Below are positions 27,011-36,363 of a stretch of 64,000 bases of DNA, piece by piece (the stretch's first letter is position 1; each line of letters opens with the position of its first letter). The DNA is taken from positions 620,001 through 684,000 of the forward strand of contig NZ_VUNZ01000001.1 of NCBI RefSeq assembly GCF_008386505.1. The letters are read 5' to 3'. The notes below the pieces were generated by a model that was given only the letters and a program-made list of their open reading frames with translations, did no database searches and was not told the DNA's origin. This DNA comes from Chryseobacterium sediminis (lineage in GTDB: Bacteria; Bacteroidota; Bacteroidia; Flavobacteriales; Weeksellaceae). A program made the translations under genes and the position numbers.

Positions 27011-27439
27011 ATAAAAAATTTTAAATTATTTTAAAATTAAGAGGTATTAGAAGGGAGCTGCCTTTCTGAAACATTATTCTTTACAGAAATCTTAAGTGGA
27101 AGTGTTGGCGTGTATATTATTCATGTTTTTCCAGTCAATAAGAGATATTTTCAGGTTTGAAATTGTTTCAATAATAAACTTTTCTGGCGATAAACTGTTG
27201 AAATATCAAATTATCCCAAAACAAGGGTCGAAAGAAACAACTGCATCAGACGTCAAAAACGGTCTGGAGTTCCCTTAAATACAATCTGGGTAAACGGTAC
27301 AACAAAATATTGTTATGCGATAAATTTAAATCAAAAAACTCAAATATTGGTGATTTTATTTTAAATAAAATATTTTTATGAAATTAATTGCAATAATAAA
27401 TGCATTTAATATGATATTTTACATTTTTTCACAAAATAA
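27011..27439. other. Gene-free interval upstream of the TNT-like gene
   Basis: No convincing gene. A 60-codon frame at 27096-27278 on the plus strand lacks any recognisable feature. On the minus strand a short protein-like stretch around 27230-27290 is closed by stops. Part of it could be decayed coding sequence. The region must contain the promoter of the TNT-like lipoprotein, but no exact TAnnTTTG box was found on the minus strand. Confidence 0.4.
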
Positions 27440-27465
27440 AACTGCCCCGTAAAGGGCAGTTTTTT
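27440..27465. terminator. Terminator after the secreted metallopeptidase gene
   Basis: Perfect stem AACTGCCC (27440-27447) / GGGCAGTT (27454-27461), CGTAAA loop, with T-rich sequence after it on both strands. It lies 29 bp downstream of the minus-strand gene ending at 27490. Confidence 0.9.
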
Positions 27466-27489
27466 CACATCGTTTAATTTTAAAAGTTA

Positions 27490-30420
27490 TTAATTTTTAA
27501 TAAACCTTTTAGTTGATTCTCCAACTTGAAGCATATAAGCCCCTTTGATAAGGTTGCTTACGTTTACAGAGCCTCTCTGAAGTTTTCCTGAGTCAATTAG
27601 TTTTCCACCCATATCGAAGATTTTATAGTCTTCTGAAGTTGTATTGGAAACATAAAGTACATCTCTTACAGGGTTTGGATAAAGCTTAATATCTGTGATC
27701 AGATCTTTTGTATTCTGAACATCTCCTTTTCCTGAAGAAACGATATTAAGAGTATAATCCTCAACCTGGCCATAAGTGAAAGCTTCACATGATGAAGTAG
27801 GGATTGAACTGTATTTCATCATCACTCTCATTCTTGTAGATCCAACAGTTGCAGTAGCCGGAATGGTAATAGATCCGGTAACCGGGCTTGTTGTAGAACC
27901 AGCTTTTGTCCATGCTAATTCTCCACTGTCTGTAAAGTCTCCATCACCGTTGTAATCAATATAAACAGCATATGCTTCGCTATATTTTGTAGAGGTCCAA
28001 ACCGGAGTAATGGAGATTGTATAAGCACTTCCTCTGGTTACATTGGTAGAAACTGAAGTAAAGTTTTCATAACCCGCTGTCCCTGTAGAAGTATTATTAA
28101 TAGATCCGAATGTTACGTTTCCGATTCTTTCGTCAGCTGTGTTAGACGCTGAAGAAGAACAATAAGTAACTGTTCCTCCTGAAAGAGTGGTAACACTTAC
28201 TGTATTGCTGGAAACAGAAGCATTTCCTGCTGCATCTTTTGCTTTAACAGAAAAAGAATACGTTGTGGATGGAGTAAGCCCTGTTACGGTATATGTAGTA
28301 GAAGCTGTAGAGCCTATTAATGAAGCTCCTTGATATACATCATATCCTGTAACGCCTACATTATCAGTAGCACCTGACCATGAAAGGTTAGTGGTGGTAG
28401 CAGTAGTTCCTGAAGCAGCAAGGGTAGGTGCTGTAGGTGCAACGGTATCAGGAGTTCCTGAACCTGCATTTACAGAGATGTTCGCATTGTTTACATCAAA
28501 GAAAATGTGATTCGATCCTTTTACCATGATTCTTCCCGTAGTTGTAGTAGAATTAGGAATGGTTACCGCCTGTGAACCGTCATTTGGAGTTCCTGCCAAT
28601 AGAGTAGTCCATGTATTTCCGCTGTCTGTTGACCAAAGGATATCTACATTGGCTGCATTTACACCATTAGCTGTAGTTCCTGCCACGTTCCATGTAACTG
28701 TTTGAGAACTTCCTCCGGCATAAGTTGTTGCTGAATTCTGTGACGTAATATTAAATGGTCCGGCAGTTCCGTTAACAGTGATTACAGCATCATCAGAATT
28801 ATTTCCTGAACCTCCTGCTTTATTATCACGAACAGTAAATCTGAAGTTCAATGTTCTTGCTACTGAAGAAAGTGCTTCTACCGTGATTTCAGAACCTGCT
28901 GTAGTTGTTGCACCTGTTAATACAGAAGCCATTCTTGGGAAGTATCTTACAGGAGCAGTGGTAGGAGTCCATGATCTGAAGTTAGGTCCTGAAGCTTTTG
29001 TTGCGCTGGCAGCTGAACTTGCTCCTGTTTGAGAAGAAGAAGCATTATCCATCTGTTCCCAGATATAGGTTAAAGAATCTCCGTCAGCATCCGTTCCTGT
29101 ACCTGTCAGTACGAATGGAGTTCCTTTTGGAATGGTATAATCTAAGCCTGCACTTGCTGTAGGAATTGAATTCCCTGTATTGGTATTGACAGAACAAGTT
29201 TTAGCTTTAATATTATTAGTGATCTGCTGAATGCTTATCGCATGGAAAAAAGCATCAGAATGCGGTTGGATGTCCTGGCTGGTAATTCCCGCATATCCCA
29301 TGATTGTTGATCCTGATCCCGGTTCCATATTGGCACCAGTACCCTCATTATTCATGGAGAAGGTATGATTTCCTCCGAACTGGTGTCCCATTTCGTGAGC
29401 CACATAGTCGATATCAAAATTATCTCCTGAAGGAATAGCATCTGCCGGAGAAGTGTATCCGCTTCCTTTTGATCCGTTGGTACAGATACAGCCGATACAT
29501 CCTGCATTTCCTCCACCTCCTGAAGCTCCGAACAAGTGTCCGATATCATAGTTGGCTTCACCAATTACAGAAGTTAAAGTACTTTGTAATTGAGAATTCC
29601 AGCTGCTCATTCCCGATGCTGCAGAATAAGGGTCTGTAGAGGCATTGGTGTAGATTACAGCGTCATTGTTGGCAATCAGAACCATTCTTGCTGCGAAGTC
29701 TTTTTCAAAAACACCGTTTACACGGGTCATTGTGGTATTCATTGCAGCTAAGGCCTGAGCTTTTGTACCCCCGAAATAAGTAGTGTATTCTCCAGTACAA
29801 GATAGAGCTAGTCTGAATGTTCTCAGTTTGGCATCATCAGCATTAGGTCTTGCAGCAAGCGCAGAGTTGGAAACTCCTTTCTGTGCAGCATCTACTACTG
29901 TACATTCAAATTTGTTGAGATCATCTTTTTTGTCAGACTTTCTGTACACTACATAGGTGGAAAGATCTTTGGTGTAAGGTTCAATGAATACTGCGGATTT
30001 ATCACCGTAAATCTCCATTGATGACAGTCCAAGTGGAGAAACACTGAAATAGACGGTGGAATTAGGATCATCCAGACCTTGTCCTACATAGGACTTAATA
30101 TCCGGATATTTTGCTGCCAGTTCAGGGGCAAAATTGGAATTCTCCCTCACTTTAAAATTTTCCATTCTGCCTTCAGAATTTGGAAAAGAGATGATGAGTT
30201 CTGATTTTTCGCCTACAGCCAGTCTTTTGGGAGCTTTTGCTAAAGCATTTTTCAATCCGTTGATATCCAGGTTGTAAACCTTAGGATTGCTGATGCCGGT
30301 TTTGTTTTCAAAAACCTCTGATGAAGTTTTTCTGGAACCTTCAGACCAAAGACGGTCAGTCTGTGCGAAAGAAATACCCGAGATAAGGAGCATTCCAATC
30401 AGCGTTAATTGTTTTTTCAT
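27490..30420 (-). CDS. Secreted reprolysin-like zinc metallopeptidase with FN3, GEVED and T9SS sorting domains
   Basis: 976 residues from the ATG at 30420, chosen because it begins a signal peptide (to SFAQ); the frame is open 36 codons further. A propeptide-like region (20-200) is followed by a metzincin domain with the zinc motif HEMGHQFGGNH (H342, E343, H346, H352). After a PKD-like segment come an FN3 domain (about 690-780), a GEVED domain (about 800-890: YIDYNGDGDF, MRVMMKYSS, GQVEDYTL) and a T9SS sorting domain (LYPNPVRDVL to KRFIKN). The enzyme probably degrades external proteins. A related GEVED/FN3 protein is encoded directly upstream at 30667-31776. Confidence 0.92.
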   Translation of the reverse strand: MKKQLTLIGMLLISGISFAQTDRLWSEGSRKTSSEVFENKTGISNPKVYNLDINGLKNALAKAPKRLAVGEKSELIISFPNSEGRMENFKVRENSNFAPELAAKYPDIKSYVGQGLDDPNSTVYFSVSPLGLSSMEIYGDKSAVFIEPYTKDLSTYVVYRKSDKKDDLNKFECTVVDAAQKGVSNSALAARPNADDAKLRTFRLALSCTGEYTTYFGGTKAQALAAMNTTMTRVNGVFEKDFAARMVLIANNDAVIYTNASTDPYSAASGMSSWNSQLQSTLTSVIGEANYDIGHLFGASGGGGNAGCIGCICTNGSKGSGYTSPADAIPSGDNFDIDYVAHEMGHQFGGNHTFSMNNEGTGANMEPGSGSTIMGYAGITSQDIQPHSDAFFHAISIQQITNNIKAKTCSVNTNTGNSIPTASAGLDYTIPKGTPFVLTGTGTDADGDSLTYIWEQMDNASSSQTGASSAASATKASGPNFRSWTPTTAPVRYFPRMASVLTGATTTAGSEITVEALSSVARTLNFRFTVRDNKAGGSGNNSDDAVITVNGTAGPFNITSQNSATTYAGGSSQTVTWNVAGTTANGVNAANVDILWSTDSGNTWTTLLAGTPNDGSQAVTIPNSTTTTGRIMVKGSNHIFFDVNNANISVNAGSGTPDTVAPTAPTLAASGTTATTTNLSWSGATDNVGVTGYDVYQGASLIGSTASTTYTVTGLTPSTTYSFSVKAKDAAGNASVSSNTVSVTTLSGGTVTYCSSSASNTADERIGNVTFGSINNTSTGTAGYENFTSVSTNVTRGSAYTISITPVWTSTKYSEAYAVYIDYNGDGDFTDSGELAWTKAGSTTSPVTGSITIPATATVGSTRMRVMMKYSSIPTSSCEAFTYGQVEDYTLNIVSSGKGDVQNTKDLITDIKLYPNPVRDVLYVSNTTSEDYKIFDMGGKLIDSGKLQRGSVNVSNLIKGAYMLQVGESTKRFIKN

Positions 30421-30570
30421 ATTAAATACTAAATTTGATTGTGGAATATCAAAGCTAATAAAAAATACATTATCAAAAATAAAATTTTTTAAGAAATATT
30501 TAGATTTTATGTATAATTTACTATGCAATACATTAAATATAATTGAATTTATATTGTATCAAAAAAAGAA

Positions 30571-30599
30571 AATAGCACCTGCGAAATGCGGGTGCTATT
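30571..30599 (-). terminator. Terminator after the GEVED/FN3 protein gene
   Basis: AATAGCACC (30571-30579) pairs with GGTGCTATT (30591-30599), extended inward by GC/GC around a short loop. On the minus strand it is followed by TTTCTTTTTTT. It lies about 70 bp after the stop at 30667. Confidence 0.85.
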
Positions 30600-30666
30600 C
30601 ACTTTTTAAAAACTAACTCAAATCTGTAAAGCTGTATGAGTTATTATTCATGATTCAGCTTACAAA

Positions 30667-31776
30667 TTAATCTTTAATAAATCTTTTTGAAACTTTCCCA
30701 ATCTGGATCATATAAACTCCTTTTACAAGACTGCTTACATTAGCAGAACCTCTAACCAGTTTTCCGGAACTGATTTGTTTTCCTTCCATGTTAAAGATTT
30801 TGTATTCTTCGGAATCCATATTGGATATCGTAAGCACATCTTTTACTGGGTTTGGATATACTTTGATATCAGTGGAGGTTGGGATTTTCAACTTGTCTGT
30901 TTCTGAAGATAAATCTTTTGGATTTACCACAATTCTATCATCAGAACCATAAATATAAACGGTATAATCTGCAACCTGTCCGGTTTTAACATTTGTACAG
31001 CTGTGATTACCCGGTGCTTCATCTGTGCCGCTCAATCTTACTCTCATTCTTGTTTGCGTCATAGGAATATTAGGAATTACAATACTTCCTGTTACCGTTG
31101 TAACACCAGAATTAGCAGTAGTTTTCATTTTAAAAACTTCGTTATTCTCAAATACTTTATTGTTATTAAAGTCAATATATACTTCATAATTACGTTTATC
31201 ATTCAATGTAGATGAAGACATTGTATATGTTCCTTGCGTTCCCATAGAACCAATTAAGGCTGTATAATCACGGAATCCTGCATTAAATGTAGATGTATTA
31301 TTAACTTTGACCGCTCCACCGTACTTGAAATTGATAAATTTAGGCCCGGATGGGTCGTTTGAAGTTATTGAGCAATACCCTTGAAATACGCTAGTAGTAG
31401 TCAACTTTATACCTTTACTTGCAGCAGACAGATTTCCTGCTGCATCTTTTGCCTTAACTGTGAAAGTGTAAGTAGTTGAGGGTGATAGACCCGTCTTTAT
31501 AGTATATATAGTAGAAGTAGTAGTACCAATGTATACTCCGTTTTTGTAAACATTATAACCGGTTACTCCCACATTATCCGAAGAAGCATACCATCCAAAT
31601 TGAAGAGTGTTAGACGAAGGTGGTGTTGCGGTTGGTCCAGCATCAGGTACTGTAGGAGGTGTTACATCTGCAGTGCCTGATGCTTTCGGGGATTTTTCAG
31701 ATTGATGATGGTTTGCGCTTGCCAATGAAATTCCTCCTACAAGGAGCATTCCAGTCAGAAATAATTGTTTTTTCAT
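30667..31776 (-). CDS. Secreted FN3/GEVED protein with T9SS sorting domain
   Basis: 369 residues. The signal peptide ends near LASA (about residue 21). After a Pro/Thr-rich linker there is an FN3 domain (about 42-130: GVTGYNVYKNGVYIGTTTST, STTYTFTVKAKDAAGN), a GEVED domain (about 180-280: VYIDFNNNKVFENNE, GQVADYTVYI) and a T9SS sorting domain (VYPNPVKDVL to KRFIKD). No enzymatic domain was found. It looks like the C-terminal half of the neighbouring metallopeptidase, duplicated without its catalytic part. The FN3, GEVED and sorting segments are similar throughout. It is probably a surface-attached binding protein. Confidence 0.88.
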   Translation of the reverse strand: MKKQLFLTGMLLVGGISLASANHHQSEKSPKASGTADVTPPTVPDAGPTATPPSSNTLQFGWYASSDNVGVTGYNVYKNGVYIGTTTSTIYTIKTGLSPSTTYTFTVKAKDAAGNLSAASKGIKLTTTSVFQGYCSITSNDPSGPKFINFKYGGAVKVNNTSTFNAGFRDYTALIGSMGTQGTYTMSSSTLNDKRNYEVYIDFNNNKVFENNEVFKMKTTANSGVTTVTGSIVIPNIPMTQTRMRVRLSGTDEAPGNHSCTNVKTGQVADYTVYIYGSDDRIVVNPKDLSSETDKLKIPTSTDIKVYPNPVKDVLTISNMDSEEYKIFNMEGKQISSGKLVRGSANVSSLVKGVYMIQIGKVSKRFIKD

Positions 31777-32177
31777 TTGAATATGGTTTTATTGTATATG
31801 CATTTTACATATACAGGTTAATTTTTAGGTGTTTTAAACCAGACAAAAGAGCATAATACTACAGCTCATGAAAATATGAGAAACTGCTAAAAAAGACTTG
31901 TATGGTTTTAAGCTGGGATTGTATTAGTAAGAGTGATTTACTCTTTCAGTATCTTTACGTGATTGAAAATGTGTAATTGTATCATTTGTGTGTGTTTATA
32001 AATTTAGATTCATTCCATACAAAAAAGAAGATAAAACTTAATGATAAGATTCTATTCTCAATTTTCTCGGGATGCTTATTATTGTAAATTTCTGAATTTA
32101 AAATTAATAATCCAATGTGCCCTGCACATAATTGTAAAAAAACTCAATGAGAATATTTTTTTTAATTTTCAAAAAAA
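31777..32177. other. Gene-free interval
   Basis: AT-rich spacer of about 400 bp between two minus-strand genes. It should contain the promoter of the GEVED/FN3 gene. A short plus-strand frame starting at 32041 runs on into the antisense of the next gene and shows no protein-like features. Nothing else was recognised. Confidence 0.5.
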
Positions 32178-32200
32178 AGCACCCGTAAAATACGAGTGCT
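32178..32200 (-). terminator. Terminator after the DinB-like gene
   Basis: AGCAC-CGTA (32178-32187) pairs with TACG-GTGCT (32191-32200) around one mismatch and a 3-nt loop. On the minus strand it is followed by TTTTTTTT. It lies 28 bp after the stop at 32228. Confidence 0.88.
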
Positions 32201-32227
32201 ATTATTTATTTAGAAATATTTTAACAA

Positions 32228-32725
32228 TTACATTGTATCATCAGCAGTCGGGCCATAAAGGCCGGGAACTTTATTTCCGGTTGATCTTAAATAAACAACC
32301 AGTTCACCTCTGTGATGGTACAAATGATTATAAAGAAATCCTCTTACCACCTGGATTCTGGGAGATGGCGGGAAAAGTACATTTCCGTTCATTTCCATTT
32401 TCCACTCATTGAAATAAGTGTTTTCATCCGAGTTTTCCAGAACTTTCTGTGCGTTGGCAACATTTTCTTCAAATTTTGCTAGGATATTTTCAGCTTTGGA
32501 AATGTCTCCTTTGTCATACTTGTACGTACCCATATCAAAAGTGTCTTCATTGAAAGTAGATTCATACCAATTGTATACTTCAGCAATGTGTGATGCCAGC
32601 TGACCGGTTGTCCAGTTTTTTTCAGATGGTTTCCAGTCTAATGCGCTGTCAGGGATTGCCTTCAAAATTTTTCTGGTGTTTTCAGCTTCATGCAGAAATT
32701 CACCTAAAAGTGCCTGTTTAATCAT
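32228..32725 (-). CDS. DinB-like metal-binding protein
   Basis: 165 residues, a four-helix bundle of the DinB/YfiT superfamily. Typical elements are LDWKPSEKNWTTGQLASHIAEVYNW (first metal histidine) and YNHLYHHRGELVVYLR (second and third histidines). Many members are thiol transferases using bacillithiol or mycothiol; others have no known activity. It lies 21 bp downstream of the acyl-CoA dehydrogenase gene on the same strand, so they are probably cotranscribed. A functional link is not obvious. Confidence 0.85.
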   Translation of the reverse strand: MIKQALLGEFLHEAENTRKILKAIPDSALDWKPSEKNWTTGQLASHIAEVYNWYESTFNEDTFDMGTYKYDKGDISKAENILAKFEENVANAQKVLENSDENTYFNEWKMEMNGNVLFPPSPRIQVVRGFLYNHLYHHRGELVVYLRSTGNKVPGLYGPTADDTM

Positions 32726-32746
32726 TTGTATTGGGATTTTAAAAAT

Positions 32747-33886
32747 TTATTTTGTGATATCTCTTCCAATTACCAGTCTCTGGATCTCAGAAGTACCTTC
32801 ACCAATTGTGCAAAGTTTAGAATCTCTATAGAACTTTTCAGCCGGGAAGTCTTTTGTATAACCGTATCCTCCGAAAATCTGAACTGCATTATTAGAAATT
32901 CTTACACAAGCTTCAGAAGCGTATAATTTAGCCATAGCTCCTTCTTTTGTCATTTTCTGTTTTGCATTTTTCAGGGTAGAAGCTCTTTGGATAAGAAGCT
33001 CAGCAGCATCAATTTCTGTTGCCATATCTGCTAACATAAAGTTGATTGCCTGAAACTCTGAAATAGGCTTTCCGAACTGATGTCTTTCTTTTGCATATTT
33101 CAAAGCAGCTTTGTAAGCTCCTCTTGCAGTACCTAAGCTTAGTGCAGCGATAGAAATTCTACCACCATCCAATACTTTCATTGCCTGCTTGAAACCTTCA
33201 CCTACTTCTCCTAAACGGTGAGAATCTGGTACGCGTACATTATCAAAGATTAATTCTGCTGTTTCAGAAGCACGCATTCCTAATTTATTTTCTTTTTTCC
33301 CGGAAGTAAATCCAGGCATTCCTTTTTCTAAAACAAAAGCTGTAGAGTTGTTCTTAGCACCTATTTCTCCTGTTCTTGTCATTACTACCGCAATATCTCC
33401 TGAAATAGCGTGGGTGATAAAGTTTTTAGCTCCGTTGATGATCCATTCGTCACCATCTTTTACAGCAGTAGTAGACATTCCTCCTGAATCTGAACCTGTA
33501 TTATGTTCAGTAAGTCCCCAAGCTCCGATTACTTTTCCAGAAGCAAGTTGAGGAAGCCATTTGTGTCTCTGCTCTTCATTTCCAAATTCATAGATATGGT
33601 TGGTACAAAGTGAGTTGTGTGCTGCTACAGAAAGACCGATAGATGGGTCAACCTGAGAAATTTCATCCAGAATAGTAACGTATTCATGATAGCCTAAGCC
33701 GGAACCTCCATATTGTTCAGGAACAACAATTCCCATAAAACCCATCTCACCTAACTGGTGGAATAAGTCTTTTGGAAAAGTCTGGCTTTCATCCCACTCC
33801 ATAATGTTCGGTCTGATGTTCTTTTCTGCAAATTCTCTAGCCGTCTCCGCTATCATTTTGATGTTGTCAATAGTCTCTGTATTCAT
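32747..33886 (-). CDS. Acyl-CoA dehydrogenase
   Basis: 379 residues from the ATG at 33886; the frame allows seven more codons, but those are not family-like. FAD-dependent enzyme that puts a 2,3-double bond into acyl-CoA. Conserved segments are AWGLTEHNTGSD, IINGAKNFITHA, FGKPISEFQAINFMLADM, QIFGGYGYTKDFPAEKFYRDSK and the catalytic-base loop EGTSEIQRLVIGR. Length and motifs fit short-chain or branched-chain members. The chain-length preference cannot be read from sequence alone. Probable cotranscription with the DinB-like gene. Confidence 0.95.
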   Translation of the reverse strand: MNTETIDNIKMIAETAREFAEKNIRPNIMEWDESQTFPKDLFHQLGEMGFMGIVVPEQYGGSGLGYHEYVTILDEISQVDPSIGLSVAAHNSLCTNHIYEFGNEEQRHKWLPQLASGKVIGAWGLTEHNTGSDSGGMSTTAVKDGDEWIINGAKNFITHAISGDIAVVMTRTGEIGAKNNSTAFVLEKGMPGFTSGKKENKLGMRASETAELIFDNVRVPDSHRLGEVGEGFKQAMKVLDGGRISIAALSLGTARGAYKAALKYAKERHQFGKPISEFQAINFMLADMATEIDAAELLIQRASTLKNAKQKMTKEGAMAKLYASEACVRISNNAVQIFGGYGYTKDFPAEKFYRDSKLCTIGEGTSEIQRLVIGRDITK

Positions 33887-34077
33887 ATAATAATAGTTAG
33901 TGCCCAAAGATAACCAAATTGATGGAATGCTAAAATAAATTATTTCATTCGTAATATTTAAGCGGTAATGCTTTTAATTTTCAATTTTTTATGTTTTCAG
34001 AATTAATGTTTTCTTAATAAAATGTTCAAGCTTTTCCGTTTTTTATTTCACTATTTTAGTTCCCCAATTTTTAACGC

Positions 34078-35991
34078 ATGAAAAAAAAATTACTTCCTAT
34101 CATTTTAATTTCATCATGTATTTCCGCGCAGGTTCCTACAGGGTATTATGACGGAACTGCCGGATTGACGGGGTATGCCCTGAAGTCTAAACTTCACGAT
34201 ATTATTTCGGCTAAAATGATCAACTGGCATTATGACGATCTGAAGGTACTCTATAATCAGACTGATCTTGACAAATATTATGATCATGATGCTTCCAATA
34301 CTCAATATTTGCTGGATATCTATTCCGAAATTCCTTCAGGACCGGATGCTTATGAGTACACCGTAGATCAGTTAATAGGCACAGCGGGTGCTGAAGGGTT
34401 AGGATACAACAGAGAGCATATGATGCCTCAAAGTACTTTCAGTACAAGCTCATCTGTTAGCGACTATCCAATGTATTCAGATCTTAATTTTATTATTCCG
34501 GCTGATGCAAGGATTAATCAGCTAAGAAATAATTATCCTTATGGAATAGGAAACAGTACGAATCATTATATTTTTAGTAATACTTCAAGGATGTCCAATG
34601 CGGCAATTCCAAATTATCCTTATACGGGAAGGGTGTATGAACCTATTAATGAATTTAAAGGTGATATTGCAAGGACTTTACTGTATTTTGCGGTAAGATA
34701 TGAAGGGAAGCTAGGTTCGTTTAATACGGCGTATAGTGCATCGGCAAACATAACGCCGGCCACGGATCAATGTCCGCTTGACGGAACGGAAGAAAGAGCT
34801 GTTGATCTTCCATACGTTGCTATGCTGAAGCAATGGAGTGCTGCAGACCCTGTTTCGCAAAGAGAAATCGACAGAAATAATGCCATCTACACCATACAGA
34901 AAAACAGAAATCCATTTATTGATCATCCCGAATGGATTGATCTGATCTGGTCTGAAACTCCTGATAATATTGCGCCGGCAGCTCCCGGATCTCTGACTTC
35001 AACGCAGCAAAACGCTTATTTTGTAAATCTGAGCTGGACAGCTTCTGCTGACACGGATGTTTTAGGATACAGGATTTATATGAATGGTTCAACAACTCCT
35101 GTTGCAGTTACAAAGGGAACTTCTATAAGTATAGATCATCTGAGCCCGTCAACAACGTATACATTTACCGTGAAAGCTTTTGATAAAGCATATCTGGAAT
35201 CTCCGTTCAGTAATACGGTTACAGCTTCAACAATTGCTTCTGATTCATATGCTCAGGATCTTATGATTACAAAGTATATATCAGGAACGAATACAAATGC
35301 CGTTAAAAATAATGCTCTGGAAATTGTTAATAAAACGGGACATGAAGTCAATTTAAATAATTACAGGATTAATATCCAGTTTAAAAACAATATATCAGGG
35401 GCTATTTATAATGGAGATACCTATGAACTGGAGGGTAAAGTGGGAAACAATGAAACTTTTGTTATTTTGAATCCAAAAGCTGCTTTATCATGCTATACCA
35501 ATGATCAGGCAAGGTTTGTAACAGCTTCTGATCCTATGCTGTTTGCAGGACAGAACTATGTGGAGCTTGCTTATAATAAAACGGTTACCATAGATGCTAT
35601 CGGGGTAAAATACACTACTAATAATAACGGGAATGTATCCTTATATAGAAAAAGTACGGTCAATCAGCCAGCCAGTACCTTTACTATCAGTCAGTGGGAT
35701 TCTTATCCATCCAATTACTGTCAGGATCTTGGCGGTACATTGTCATCATCTGAACTGATTGCTTCTGCTAATGAATTTAAAATATATCCGAATCCGGTTC
35801 ATGATAATCTTTATGTAAGCGGAGCAACGGAGCAGGTAAAAACAGCCCGAATTATAGATCTTTCCGGAAAAGTGATTTACACAGAGAAAGATCCGTTCAG
35901 AAGTAAGAAAAATATTTCTGTGCAGGGAATTCCGGCAGGCATTTATTTCTTACAGCTTGATGATAAGGCACATCAGTTTATTAAAAGATAG
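34078..35991 (+). CDS. Secreted endonuclease I with FN3, lamin-tail and T9SS domains
   Basis: 637 residues. The signal peptide ends near CISAQ (about residue 18). An EndA/NucM-type nuclease domain follows (about 20-290), with the His-Me finger motif YNREHMMPQS (H114 as catalytic base), DLNFIIPAD and NEFKGDIARTLLYFAVRY. Then come an FN3 domain (about 300-388), a lamin-tail-like domain (about 395-560: ALEIVNKTGHEVNLNNYRI) and a T9SS sorting domain (IYPNPVHDNL to HQFIKR). It probably degrades extracellular DNA for nutrient or biofilm purposes. Confidence 0.92.
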   Translation: MKKKLLPIILISSCISAQVPTGYYDGTAGLTGYALKSKLHDIISAKMINWHYDDLKVLYNQTDLDKYYDHDASNTQYLLDIYSEIPSGPDAYEYTVDQLIGTAGAEGLGYNREHMMPQSTFSTSSSVSDYPMYSDLNFIIPADARINQLRNNYPYGIGNSTNHYIFSNTSRMSNAAIPNYPYTGRVYEPINEFKGDIARTLLYFAVRYEGKLGSFNTAYSASANITPATDQCPLDGTEERAVDLPYVAMLKQWSAADPVSQREIDRNNAIYTIQKNRNPFIDHPEWIDLIWSETPDNIAPAAPGSLTSTQQNAYFVNLSWTASADTDVLGYRIYMNGSTTPVAVTKGTSISIDHLSPSTTYTFTVKAFDKAYLESPFSNTVTASTIASDSYAQDLMITKYISGTNTNAVKNNALEIVNKTGHEVNLNNYRINIQFKNNISGAIYNGDTYELEGKVGNNETFVILNPKAALSCYTNDQARFVTASDPMLFAGQNYVELAYNKTVTIDAIGVKYTTNNNGNVSLYRKSTVNQPASTFTISQWDSYPSNYCQDLGGTLSSSELIASANEFKIYPNPVHDNLYVSGATEQVKTARIIDLSGKVIYTEKDPFRSKKNISVQGIPAGIYFLQLDDKAHQFIKR

Positions 35992-36000
35992 CTTAAATAG

Positions 36001-36029
36001 CCTTGACAGGTTTTTAAAATGTGTCAAGG
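36001..36029 (+). terminator. Hairpin after the endonuclease gene, possible terminator
   Basis: Perfect 8-bp stem CCTTGACA (36001-36008) / TGTCAAGG (36022-36029) with a 13-nt AT-rich loop, 10 bp after the stop codon. The T-run after it is weak (TTGAAAATT), so termination may be partial. It could also be part of an intergenic repeat. Confidence 0.55.
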
Positions 36030-36038
36030 TTGAAAATT

Positions 36039-36146
36039 AGCCCTGATAGGAGCGGTTACCCCACAGCATGAGTGGGAGAGTTGGAGGGTTAAGAGGCTGG
36101 GATAGCTTGGTGTGAGGAGTATGAGCGGATAGCAGGAAATAGCTTC
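36039..36146. repeat. GC-richer intergenic element (REP-like)
   Basis: About 108 bp starting AGCCCTGATAGGAGCGG and ending AGCGGATAGCAGGAAATAGC. It is clearly richer in G than the surrounding AT-rich spacer. GATAG and AGCGG words recur at both ends, and the middle holds GTGGGAGAGTTGGAGGGTTA. It is not coding in any frame. From memory, similar intergenic elements recur in Chryseobacterium-type genomes, so it is probably a dispersed repeat or a structured RNA. A copy count is needed to confirm. Confidence 0.5.
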
Positions 36147-36277
36147 TTACTTAAAAAAAGTGAAAAATGTAGAGTTAAAGTAAATATAATAAGAAAAATT
36201 TTATCAGTTTTTTGCATTTTCATAATTTTATGTTTTTTGTTAAAGGGTTAAAAACCTTATGGTTACTACATAATCGA

Positions 36278-36359
36278 TATAAGCAGATTCACTAATAATC
36301 AATATCTATAAGTGTTTCTGCTTATATTTTTTATTTATAAGTAATTATGCTTATATTTG
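36278..36359 (+). promoter_or_regulatory. SatD promoter with three phased operator copies
   Basis: Three 20-bp sites of the form TATAAG-n8-CTTATA start at 36278, 36307 and 36336, exactly 29 bp apart. The second and third are perfect in their 6-bp arms. The first reads TATAAG...CTAATA and matches the second on the opposite strand at 17 of 20 positions. The third overlaps a perfect -7 box (TATATTTG, 36352-36359), and the ATG follows at 36364. The transcript must be nearly leaderless. A repressor binding here would block the promoter. The encoded HTH protein is the natural candidate. Confidence 0.8.
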
Positions 36360-36363
36360 CAGT

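Noticed and set aside
27096..27278. 60-codon plus-strand frame upstream of the TNT-like gene
   Set aside because: No recognisable domain, no signal peptide, no promoter box close to its start, and it lies in a gap that must hold the promoter of the opposite-strand gene. Treated as chance.
32041..32412. 123-codon plus-strand frame
   Set aside because: It runs through the terminator at 32178-32200 and into the antisense of the DinB-like gene; the second half is a shadow of that gene.
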